Part shown: in pieces, positions 43,186-51,152 of the stretch
Position numbering within the stretch: position 1 is the first letter of the stretch
Layout of the letters: every line of letters starts with the position of its first letter
Assembly (NCBI GenBank): GCA_016706865.1
Contig: JADJIS010000001.1
Location: 310,001-374,000 of the forward strand
Source of the DNA: Bacteroidota bacterium
GTDB taxonomy: Bacteria > Bacteroidota > Bacteroidia > Chitinophagales > BACL12
Reading direction: 5' to 3'
Length of the DNA stretch: 64,000 nt
Translations under genes and position numbers: made by a program
The notes under the pieces: generated by a model
Told to the model about the DNA's origin: nothing
The model's input: only the letters and a program-made list of their open reading frames with translations
Database searches by the model: none

Positions 43186-43878
43186 TTACAACAAACCCGT
43201 TAATTCCTTTAGATTTGTTACTGCTTTAAAACCATTTTCATTCACCCTGTTTTCTGGATTAAACCATATAAATTCCATTCCGGCATTTATCGAACCAATG
43301 CCATCGGCGTCGGGGGAATCGCCGATGTAGAGGCAATGTTCGGGTTTGGTGTTAATTATTTGTATGGCGTGATCAAATATTTTTTTGTCGGGTTTTAATG
43401 CCTGGGCACTTTCGGCGGTGGTTACAGAGGAAAAATATTTCATTAAACCGGTGTTATTCAATTTAAAATATTGCACCTCTTCAAACCCATTGGTGATTAT
43501 ATGCAATAGATATTTCGTTTTTAAATAATCTAATGTTTCCAATGCAAAGGGAAGTAAATCTTTTTGATTGCGCGTGTGAAAAATATAATGATCGGCAGCA
43601 TCACTTGCGAGTTTATAGGAATTAACTCCAAAATCGTTGAGTGTTATAAAAAATCGATTCAGGCGCACTTCTTCGCGCGAAACTTTTCCCAAGGCATAAT
43701 CCTGCCATAAATATTCGTTGCGAAATTTATATTGTGTATGAAATTTTTCGAAATCGGTTATTCCTTTTTTCTCCAATTCAAATTGTGCATATATTTCTGT
43801 AAGAATGCGTTTGGAGTTTCCATTAAAATCCCAAAGTGTATTGTCGAGATCAAAAATTACATGCTGAATATTATTCAT
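43186..43878 (-). CDS. YjjG-like HAD phosphatase (noncanonical nucleotidase)
   Basis: The 230-aa HAD protein has motif I 'VIFDLDNTLWDF', motif II 'LLHIITNGFEEVQ' and motifs III/IV 'KPDKKIFDHAI' and 'CLYIGDSPDADGIGSINAGM'. A helical cap lies between residues 17 and 90. The 'DLDNTLWDF' motif and cap type match the YjjG/house-cleaning nucleotidase group, which removes noncanonical pyrimidine nucleotides. It shares one base with the stop codon of the epimerase gene, so the two are translated together. Confidence 0.82.
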   Translation of the reverse strand: MNNIQHVIFDLDNTLWDFNGNSKRILTEIYAQFELEKKGITDFEKFHTQYKFRNEYLWQDYALGKVSREEVRLNRFFITLNDFGVNSYKLASDAADHYIFHTRNQKDLLPFALETLDYLKTKYLLHIITNGFEEVQYFKLNNTGLMKYFSSVTTAESAQALKPDKKIFDHAIQIINTKPEHCLYIGDSPDADGIGSINAGMEFIWFNPENRVNENGFKAVTNLKELTGLL

Positions 43879-44888
43879 TAATTAAATTTTATAGGATGGA
43901 ACTTACCGGTATTCAATTCCGTTTTAAAACTTTTTGCAGCATCGGCAATTGCTTTGTTTACTGGAATAAAATCGTATTGCAATAAATCAACTATTTTTTT
44001 ATTATCGTAATTCACTTTTTTATTTGCGATCGAGGCTGTCTGTTTTGTTACCGATGGCTCCGAACCATTAAAAAGTGATTTAAACCATTCGGTTCTCCAG
44101 GCGAGGGAGGATAATAATTTTCCTGCCTTAACCGTTGGACCTGTTACATGAAGTTCTTTAGCAATTGTGGTTAAAAAATCGCGATAAGAAACATTTTCGC
44201 TATTTAAAATAAAACGTTCATTGGTGATATCACTTTCCATAAGGGCGTAAACTATTTTCACCACATCGCGAACATCCACATAACCTGTTTTGCCTTCTGT
44301 GTAATATTTGAACCCGTTATTTACCGTGGTGAATAATTTACAGGAACCACTATTCCAATTTCCCGCTCCAACAATAATGGATGGATTTACAATTACTGCG
44401 TTTAATCCCTCGGCAATACTTCTCCAAACTTCGCGTTCTGCTAAAAATTTACTTACAGAATAATCGGAGCTGAGATTTTTTCTTTCCCAAGGAGTTTGTT
44501 CAGAAACAACTTCATTATCTTTTCCTGTTTTACCTAAAGCTGCAATGGAACTTATATATACCAGTTTTTTAATATTATTATCCAAAGCAATATTTACCAC
44601 ATTGGCAGTGCCTTCCACATTCACCTGCATTAAAAGATCTTTATTTCTTTTTGAATAGGAAATAATTGCTGCACAGTGATAAATTTTATCAATGCCGGCA
44701 ACTGCCTCTTCCAAACTAAACATATCCAAAATATCGCCATCCATCCATTCTATTTTATCGGCAATATCTTCCAATAAACGCATGTTACTTTCCGGTCTTT
44801 TTATTGCACGCACTTTTTCGCCCTTCGATAATAAATATCTGCAGAGGTAAGATCCCACAAGTCCGTTTGCTCCTGTAACCAGTATCAA
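43878..44888 (-). CDS. NAD(P)-dependent epimerase/dehydratase
   Basis: The 336-aa extended-SDR enzyme starts with 'ILVTGANGLVGSYLCRYLL' (Rossmann GxxGxxG), has 'KLVYISSIAALG' and the catalytic 'YSVSKFLAE' (YxxxK) with upstream Ser. The C-terminal substrate domain does not point to one substrate; it could act on a nucleotide sugar, a flavonoid-like or a steroid-like compound. The start is a TTG because the dinucleotide fold begins at once and no ATG lies upstream in frame. It is cotranscribed with the HAD phosphatase. Confidence 0.82.
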   Translation of the reverse strand: MILVTGANGLVGSYLCRYLLSKGEKVRAIKRPESNMRLLEDIADKIEWMDGDILDMFSLEEAVAGIDKIYHCAAIISYSKRNKDLLMQVNVEGTANVVNIALDNNIKKLVYISSIAALGKTGKDNEVVSEQTPWERKNLSSDYSVSKFLAEREVWRSIAEGLNAVIVNPSIIVGAGNWNSGSCKLFTTVNNGFKYYTEGKTGYVDVRDVVKIVYALMESDITNERFILNSENVSYRDFLTTIAKELHVTGPTVKAGKLLSSLAWRTEWFKSLFNGSEPSVTKQTASIANKKVNYDNKKIVDLLQYDFIPVNKAIADAAKSFKTELNTGKFHPIKFN

Positions 44889-44925
44889 AATAGTACAATT
44901 ATTTTATGGATAATAAATAATTTCA

Positions 44926-46020
44926 TCAATTCACATTTACAATATCTCCGCCGCTCACAGCAATTCGCGCTCCGGTAACGGAAGGTAAAAAATTAGGTTT
45001 GTTCTCCCATCTCAACATGCCCATTAAACACATGGCTATTGCTTCTTTAAATTGAATAGTCGTATTATCCGGCAAGGTAATTTTAATTCCGCATAATTGT
45101 TCTATCCTCCTTAATAAATAAGAATTATAAGCTCCGCCACCGGTAACCAACAAACTATAAATATTTTTAGGAATATTTTGCGAATCAATTTGTTTATTTA
45201 TAATTCGCGAAATCTGATATGCAATATGTTCGGTGGCAGTTGCAAGTTTATCAGTAGGATAAATTGTATAATTTGACAATATGGGAAAGAAATTATCTCT
45301 TATAAAATTATTATCCATAGATTTTGGGAAAGGAAGATCAAAATAATCAAACGCATTTAATTCTCTCAAAAGCGCTTCGTTTATTTTTCCTGTTCTTGCC
45401 ATGGACCCTTCATCATCATATTCCAATCCTATTTGTTGAGCACAAAAATTCAATAGCTGATTTGCGGCACAAATATCAAATCCAATTCTTTTCCCATTTT
45501 CCTCAAAAGAAATATTTGCAATTCCACCAATATTTAAACATGCAGAATATTCAGGGAAAAACAAAACATCAGCAATAGGAACCAGCGGTGCGCCCTGACC
45601 TCCTGCATCCATATCTGCCTGTCGGAAATTACATATCACCGGGCAATTTAACTCCTTCGCCATAATTTTTCCATTTCCTATCTGGCAGGTAATATTTTTT
45701 TCCGGAAAATGAAAAATGGTATGTCCGTGAGATGCAATGAAGTCAGGTTTTTCAATATTATTATCCTCCATAAAAGTTTTGATACTTATTGAAGATAACT
45801 CATCAAATAAAACATGTTCATTTTCGTAATCCTTTGCAATACTCACTTCGATATTGGCAAGAATATTTAGAATTTCCTGAGGGTATGGAAAGGTATCGGA
45901 TGCTAAAACTTTAAAGGAATAATTGGGTTCAGATCGCATTTCACAATATACCACGTCCAACCCATCGAGTGAAGACCCCGACATTGTTCCGATAATATAA
46001 TATACATGAGGTGGGTTCAA
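44926..46020 (-). CDS. anmK: Anhydro-N-acetylmuramic acid kinase
   Basis: The 364-aa kinase opens its fold with 'IIGTMSGSSLDGLDVVYC' and has 'FIASHGHTIFH', 'DMDAGGQGAPLVP' and 'VTGGGAYNSYLLRRI', the AnmK family motifs. It phosphorylates 1,6-anhydro-MurNAc during peptidoglycan recycling, using ATP and opening the anhydro ring. A TTG at 46020 gives the expected N-terminal length. It starts 4 bp after the cytochrome c gene. anmK and the cytochrome have no known functional link. Confidence 0.9.
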   Translation of the reverse strand: MNPPHVYYIIGTMSGSSLDGLDVVYCEMRSEPNYSFKVLASDTFPYPQEILNILANIEVSIAKDYENEHVLFDELSSISIKTFMEDNNIEKPDFIASHGHTIFHFPEKNITCQIGNGKIMAKELNCPVICNFRQADMDAGGQGAPLVPIADVLFFPEYSACLNIGGIANISFEENGKRIGFDICAANQLLNFCAQQIGLEYDDEGSMARTGKINEALLRELNAFDYFDLPFPKSMDNNFIRDNFFPILSNYTIYPTDKLATATEHIAYQISRIINKQIDSQNIPKNIYSLLVTGGGAYNSYLLRRIEQLCGIKITLPDNTTIQFKEAIAMCLMGMLRWENKPNFLPSVTGARIAVSGGDIVNVN

Positions 46021-46024
46021 TTAA

Positions 46025-46357
46025 TTATTTATTTTTCAGGGTAACAACATACTCTGCAACTTGTTGTATCTCTGCGGGAGTAAGCTGACCTTTCCAGGAG
46101 GGCATGCCTTTTCGTCCTTCAATTATTACTGACTTGATCTGTTCCACATTTAACATCGTAATTTTCAGGTTAGCGGCACCACTTAATCCTAAATTGCCAT
46201 CATTTCCATGGCATAATCTACAAGATTTTACATATACTGCTTTTCCCGGTGATTCCTCTGTTTTAACTAAATCTGCATTATCAGCAGGAGTTTTTTTTGA
46301 GCAATTATAACCTATAAAAGCTGAGCATATCACAAAAAAAATAAGTAGCTTTTTCAT
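46025..46357 (-). CDS. Small lipoprotein-like c-type cytochrome
   Basis: The 110-aa protein has a hydrophobic leader ending in 'FIGYNCSKK', where Cys19 could be a lipidation site, a haem c motif 'CRLCHG' and an axial Met candidate in 'GRKGMPSWKG', followed by 'LTPAEIQQVAEYVVTL'. It is a class I monohaem cytochrome, probably a periplasmic electron carrier tethered to a membrane. The gene has a hairpin around its start codon (46341-46387). It precedes anmK by 4 bp. Confidence 0.85.
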   Translation of the reverse strand: MKKLLIFFVICSAFIGYNCSKKTPADNADLVKTEESPGKAVYVKSCRLCHGNDGNLGLSGAANLKITMLNVEQIKSVIIEGRKGMPSWKGQLTPAEIQQVAEYVVTLKNK

Positions 46358-46387
46358 CCTGAATAAATTCAGTGCAAAGCTACTTAT
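46341..46387 (-). promoter_or_regulatory. Hairpin enclosing the start codon of the cytochrome c gene
   Basis: On the minus strand ATAAGTAGCTTT (upstream) pairs perfectly with AAAGCTACTTAT (codons 2-6), enclosing the ATG at 46357. An inner CTGAAT-TT-ATTCAG (46359-46372) lies just before the ATG where a ribosome binding site would be. Such a structure would hide the start codon and suggests translational control. It might also be a coincidence of a short-arm repeat. Confidence 0.6.
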
Positions 46388-46410
46388 TCGTTTATGAATA
46401 GTATTAAATA

Positions 46411-48546
46411 TTATCTCACCAAGGTGATATTTCCCTGACGTTGGAAAAATTCACCACCTAAACCAATTGCTCTAACAAGATAAACATAAGTACCCATTTC
46501 AGCTTCTTTGCCTTCAATGGAGCCATCCCAACCGCCATTAATATCCTGTGTGGAAAATATAATTTCTCCCCAGCGATTAAAAATGGTATATTCAAGTAAT
46601 TCGCCTACCTCGTGATTTAAAACAAATATTTCATCGTTAATACCATCACCATTTGGAGAGAATGCACTTGGCACTTCCACTATGGTGACCTGGTTCACGA
46701 ATATTGTGACGGTATCCGTTTCGGAACATCCGTCGGGACTTGTTACAGTTAAAAGGAAAGTAGTAGTTTCAGCTAATTCAACGGTAGGATCGGCAATGGT
46801 TAAACTGCTGATATTAGCCGGAATAATGATAGGATTTTGTGGGAACCAGAAAAAAGATCCTACTCCGGTACCATCTAAGGTAAAGGTTTCCAAATATTCA
46901 ACTGTTTGGTCGGGGCCTGCGTCTGCGAGCGGTAATTCACCTATATAAATTTCAGCGCTAATGGTATCAGAACATCCGTTTGTAGAAAACGCGATCAGAG
47001 TAACAGTATATGTTCCGGGTGCATCATAAAAATGAGAAGGATCATCTTCTGTGCTTGTTTCACCATCTCCAAAATCCCAGGCATAACTGCTAATTGAACC
47101 AGTAGTGATAGTAGTAAGATTTTCAAATTCTGCCGGTTCATTCTGACATACGTCAGCAACTTCGAAATCAACATCAGGTCCGGGTTCGACCAAAATATCG
47201 TAGGAAATAATGGATTCGCAGCCTTTGTCGGTTGTAACGGTAAGAATTACTGTATATGTTCCTCCATCTGCATATTCATGTTCAGGATTTTGTTCCGTAG
47301 ATGAAAATCCATCAGCAAAATTCCAGGTCCAGCTATCGATAATTCCCGCTTCGGTGGAATTTGACAAATCGGTAAAAACAACCGGAGTTCCTGAGCATCC
47401 TGCTGTAAAGTCGTAATCAGCCGTAAGTACATTATATATCTTTATGGTTGCTATAAACGTATCAGCGCAAACGAAGCCAGGTACCGCTATAAGCGTTACA
47501 GTATAAGTTCCGGTATCGCTATAGGTATGCGTTGGTTCAAATTCTGTTGAAGTTGTTCCATCCCCAAAATCCCATAAATATTCATCTGCACCGGTGCTGG
47601 AGTTTGTAAACTCTATGGTATAATCTTCGCAATCAAGAATTATAGGTTCGGTGGCTGCAGCAACAAGGGGTTCACATTCCTGAATATTGAATTGATAATC
47701 ACGATAATATGTTTCCAATAAAACGCCATCACGGTATTCATCCACTGCAATACCTACCACATATCTTCCTGCAGCGGTTGGAGTGCCGGTCAAAAATCCT
47801 GTTTCTGAATCTATAGCCATTGCCGGCGAAGCAGTAACCTGATACGATTCACTAAAACCAGCGGTCCATACAATATTACCGAATGGCAAACCTTCCGGAG
47901 GGCAAGGTTGTGGTCCGGCACCAACACCAACCGGATAAGCTCCGATGTAAGGTGTAAAAAATCTATAAACCAAAGAATCACCGTCAGGGTCTACTGCCGA
48001 ATTATCATATGTAATTGGAGTTCCTATGCAAATTGCAGTTGGTGGCAGACCGATGAATTCCGGTGAGCTGTTACAACCAATTAAATTAGTGGGCACAAAA
48101 TGGGCAAAATAAGTAGAACCAACTTCCTCAGGTGTTTCTATATTCACAATGCTAGGATTTCGGCAACATCTCTGATAAACAAGATCATAGGCTTCTTCAT
48201 TTGATGGAAGTGTGATATTAAAAGTATAAACACCCTTTTCAATACATAAGCCCGGAGGTATTACAAGGCAGGGGTCAGGAGATATTACGTCAATAGGTGT
48301 TACCACAGGTGCTCCGGTATATATGGTATTTACAAGCAATCCTGCTTCATTGTAAAGTCCTAAGCAAGCGGGGTTGTCGAACAAGGCTCCACCGGCTGCA
48401 CAATCGCGGTATAGAATGAGTTTGACCTGATAAAGATTATCGCCTAAACAAGTATAACTCATTTCACCCCCAACAATATGTGTTGCGTAAGTTTTAAAAG
48501 AAATAAATGAAAAGGCAAAGAGGAGTAAAAAAATTTGTTTTTTCAT
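46411..48546 (-). CDS. Secreted PKD-domain protein with T9SS type B tail
   Basis: The 711-aa protein has a signal peptide ('QIFLLLFAFSFISFKTYA'), an N-terminal region with 'HIVGGEMSYTCLGDNLYQVKLILYRDCAA' and 'YDLVYQRCCRNP', three PKD domains (each 'WDFGDGTTSTE--PTHTY---GTYTVTLIA') and a C-terminal 'SPNGDGINDEIFV...FNRWGEIIFST...GTYVYLVRA' domain, the gliding-motility/T9SS type B sorting signal. Many Cys in the N-terminal region may form disulfides. It follows its paralogue by 41 bp on the same strand. Confidence 0.88.
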   Translation of the reverse strand: MKKQIFLLLFAFSFISFKTYATHIVGGEMSYTCLGDNLYQVKLILYRDCAAGGALFDNPACLGLYNEAGLLVNTIYTGAPVVTPIDVISPDPCLVIPPGLCIEKGVYTFNITLPSNEEAYDLVYQRCCRNPSIVNIETPEEVGSTYFAHFVPTNLIGCNSSPEFIGLPPTAICIGTPITYDNSAVDPDGDSLVYRFFTPYIGAYPVGVGAGPQPCPPEGLPFGNIVWTAGFSESYQVTASPAMAIDSETGFLTGTPTAAGRYVVGIAVDEYRDGVLLETYYRDYQFNIQECEPLVAAATEPIILDCEDYTIEFTNSSTGADEYLWDFGDGTTSTEFEPTHTYSDTGTYTVTLIAVPGFVCADTFIATIKIYNVLTADYDFTAGCSGTPVVFTDLSNSTEAGIIDSWTWNFADGFSSTEQNPEHEYADGGTYTVILTVTTDKGCESIISYDILVEPGPDVDFEVADVCQNEPAEFENLTTITTGSISSYAWDFGDGETSTEDDPSHFYDAPGTYTVTLIAFSTNGCSDTISAEIYIGELPLADAGPDQTVEYLETFTLDGTGVGSFFWFPQNPIIIPANISSLTIADPTVELAETTTFLLTVTSPDGCSETDTVTIFVNQVTIVEVPSAFSPNGDGINDEIFVLNHEVGELLEYTIFNRWGEIIFSTQDINGGWDGSIEGKEAEMGTYVYLVRAIGLGGEFFQRQGNITLVR

Positions 48547-48586
48547 CACTGGTTATTATAAGATATAAAATTAAATAAAATTATGG

Positions 48587-50929
48587 TTATCTCAAAAGGG
48601 TAACGTTACCGCTCAAAGATTGCAAAATTTCGTCACATTTTGTCCAAATTTTGTAAATATAGGTTCCAATTTCCTGTGGTTTGCCATTTCCATCAGTTCC
48701 ATCCCACCCATTCACAAGATTATTGGTTTCAAAGATACGTTGCCCCCAGCGATTATAAATTTCCATACTTACGAGTTGATCATCACCTGAGGTAATGAGT
48801 CTGAAATTATCATTAACCCCATCGCCATTAGGTGAAAAGGCATTTATATCTACAAAATGAAAGCAACTCGGAATTACATACACCAGCGCAGTATCAACAT
48901 CTGTGCATCCTGCTTTATCAGTTCCGGTTACAATATATTGCACGGTGGAAGGAGGTGTGGCAACAGGATCTGCAATGGCCGGATCAGTTAGTCCAAAAGG
49001 AGGTTCCCAAATATAATTGGAGGCCCCAACAGCCCACATTTGTACGGGATGACCGGAATATACAATTGTATCAACGCCAACTTCAACATTTGGGGCAGCC
49101 AAAACATTTACATTTACCATTACAGTATCTGCAGAACATTGGTCGTATACCACTACGTAATATATAGTTGGGGTTGTAGGAAAAACATAGGGGTTTGACA
49201 GTGCATCATCACTAATATTTTCTGGTGGATACCACTGATAAAAGGTTCCACCACCCGCAATCAATTGAACACTATCACCTTCACAAATGGTTACATCGGC
49301 AATTGGAGATGCCACAACTGGTTCGGGAACTATAATGATATCGGTTATGGAATCAACACAACCATAATTGCTCGTTGCCGTAAGTGTAACAGTATAAATT
49401 CCCGCAGTATCAAAATAATATTCAAAAGATTCTCCTGAAAAATAATTATCCGGATCCACTTCCCACTGCCAATCTACAATTTCGTTTCCGATCATGATAA
49501 CACTTGTACTGTAGACAGTTCCCACCTCTTCTAAACATGCTCCCTCCGAATTAAACAGGGCATTTGGCAAAGAATAAATTTTAATGGTATCATAAATTTC
49601 TGCAACACAACCCACACTATTTTCTACGGTGAAAATCAGCATATAATTACCAGGCTCATCATAAGTATATTCGGGGTTTTGTTCGGAGCTGCCTCCCCCA
49701 TCTCCATAATTCCATTGCCAGCTTGTTAGAGTTCCAAAATCGGTGACCGAAAGATCTGTAAATTGAACAGGGGTTTTTGCGCAGGCCGGATCAAAATCTA
49801 TCGTGGGAATTAAATGCGGATATATGCTAACTGTTGCGAAAGTGGTATCAGAACATGTTTGTCCGGGAAAAGCGATCAGGCTTACGATATAAGTACCAGT
49901 GTCGGGATAGGTATAAGTTGGAAATTCCTCTTCACTCACATCAGTGGTAATTCCATCAACGCCAAAATCCCATAAAAATTCATCGGTTCCATAACTCCAG
50001 TTTTCGAAGTGTATGGTAAAATCGGTGCAATTATTAATTTCTCCGGGTAATGATGCCACTAAAGTAGGTTCGCAATCGGTGATATTAAATTGAAAATCGC
50101 GGTAATGTGTATTTATCAAAACTCCTGCTCTGTATTCTTTTACGGCAATACCTACAACAAATTGACCTAAGGAAGTTGGTGTTCCCGACAAAAAACCAGT
50201 GGTGGAATTAATAGAAAACGCAGGATCCGATTCAATGGGATAAGTATAACTGTATGGTCCGTAAAAATTAACTTCTTCAAAGGGAGGTCCCGGTGCAGGA
50301 GAAGGGTCTGGCACATCGTAAGTGGCGCCGTTCAGGGGATGAAACCATTCGTAAACCAACACATCGCCATCGGGATCGGTAGCGGAATGGTCGAAATTAA
50401 AGGGAAAATTTGCACAAATAACAATTGGGGGGAAATTGCTGAACCTCGCACTGGAGTTTATTACTGTTCCCGGGTCGGGAATATGTTCGGTATAGGTTGC
50501 TCCTGTGGCAACGGGATCTACGATATTTATAATGGTTGTATTTCGGCAACAACGCTGATATACAAGATCGTAACCTCCTACACTGGGCGGAAGGTTGATA
50601 TTTCCGATATAAATTGCCTCCTGAATACAAAGGTCGGGAATGTAGGTAATACAAGGATTTGTGAGATCCGGATCCAGATTTTCGGAGCCGGGAAAAAACA
50701 CTACAAGGCTGTCGACAAGCGCTCCTGCTGCATTGTAGACATAAATTTGAAGTGGATTATCGAAAGGTGCCGCCTCAGCAGCAGAACAATCGCGATATAA
50801 TTTGAGTTTTATTTCAAAATTATTTCCTGTGAGACGAGTGTAAATCATTTCACCCCCGATAATATGATAGGCAAATACACTATACCCTGAACACAACACA
50901 AAAAATAATATGACCAATCGCCTTCCCAA
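48587..50929 (-). CDS. Secreted PKD-domain protein with T9SS type B tail, paralogue
   Basis: The 780-aa protein is clearly homologous to the downstream gene: same N-terminal block ('YHIIGGEMIYTRL', 'YDLVYQRCCRNTTI', 'FQFNITDCEP'), PKD domains ('WQWNYGDGGGSSEQNPEYTY') and T9SS type B tail ('FSPNGDGVNDNFRL...IYNRWGQRIFE'). It has an extra Ig-like middle region ('ICEGDSVQLIAGGGTFYQWYPPENIS'). The start is non-ATG (TTG at 50929); no ATG exists before the signal peptide 'LVILFFVLCSGYSVFA'. The pair arose by tandem duplication. Confidence 0.88.
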   Translation of the reverse strand: MGRRLVILFFVLCSGYSVFAYHIIGGEMIYTRLTGNNFEIKLKLYRDCSAAEAAPFDNPLQIYVYNAAGALVDSLVVFFPGSENLDPDLTNPCITYIPDLCIQEAIYIGNINLPPSVGGYDLVYQRCCRNTTIINIVDPVATGATYTEHIPDPGTVINSSARFSNFPPIVICANFPFNFDHSATDPDGDVLVYEWFHPLNGATYDVPDPSPAPGPPFEEVNFYGPYSYTYPIESDPAFSINSTTGFLSGTPTSLGQFVVGIAVKEYRAGVLINTHYRDFQFNITDCEPTLVASLPGEINNCTDFTIHFENWSYGTDEFLWDFGVDGITTDVSEEEFPTYTYPDTGTYIVSLIAFPGQTCSDTTFATVSIYPHLIPTIDFDPACAKTPVQFTDLSVTDFGTLTSWQWNYGDGGGSSEQNPEYTYDEPGNYMLIFTVENSVGCVAEIYDTIKIYSLPNALFNSEGACLEEVGTVYSTSVIMIGNEIVDWQWEVDPDNYFSGESFEYYFDTAGIYTVTLTATSNYGCVDSITDIIIVPEPVVASPIADVTICEGDSVQLIAGGGTFYQWYPPENISDDALSNPYVFPTTPTIYYVVVYDQCSADTVMVNVNVLAAPNVEVGVDTIVYSGHPVQMWAVGASNYIWEPPFGLTDPAIADPVATPPSTVQYIVTGTDKAGCTDVDTALVYVIPSCFHFVDINAFSPNGDGVNDNFRLITSGDDQLVSMEIYNRWGQRIFETNNLVNGWDGTDGNGKPQEIGTYIYKIWTKCDEILQSLSGNVTLLR

Positions 50930-51152
50930 ATCCTGAATTTAAAGTTTTAAAGTTAATTAAGTTAACGATGTATAGTGTTAAAATTTATCATAAAATTGTA
51001 AAGAAAGGAGCCTGAAACAAAAGTACTTTTAAGTTGATTTAACTTTTTATTATGTTTTCAATTTTTATCTTAGCGTTTCATTGCATTGGATAGACGCAGC
51101 ACCGTTCACACCCGTTGCCTGAAAAGCGCTAACCAAGCTCCAAAAAAAATTT
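50930..51152. promoter_or_regulatory. Divergent spacer between PKD and amidohydrolase genes
   Basis: The 223-bp spacer separates divergently transcribed genes, so both promoters must lie in it. I find no exact TAnnTTTG box on either strand, only TATCTTAG-like text near 51070, and no other structure. Confidence 0.4.
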
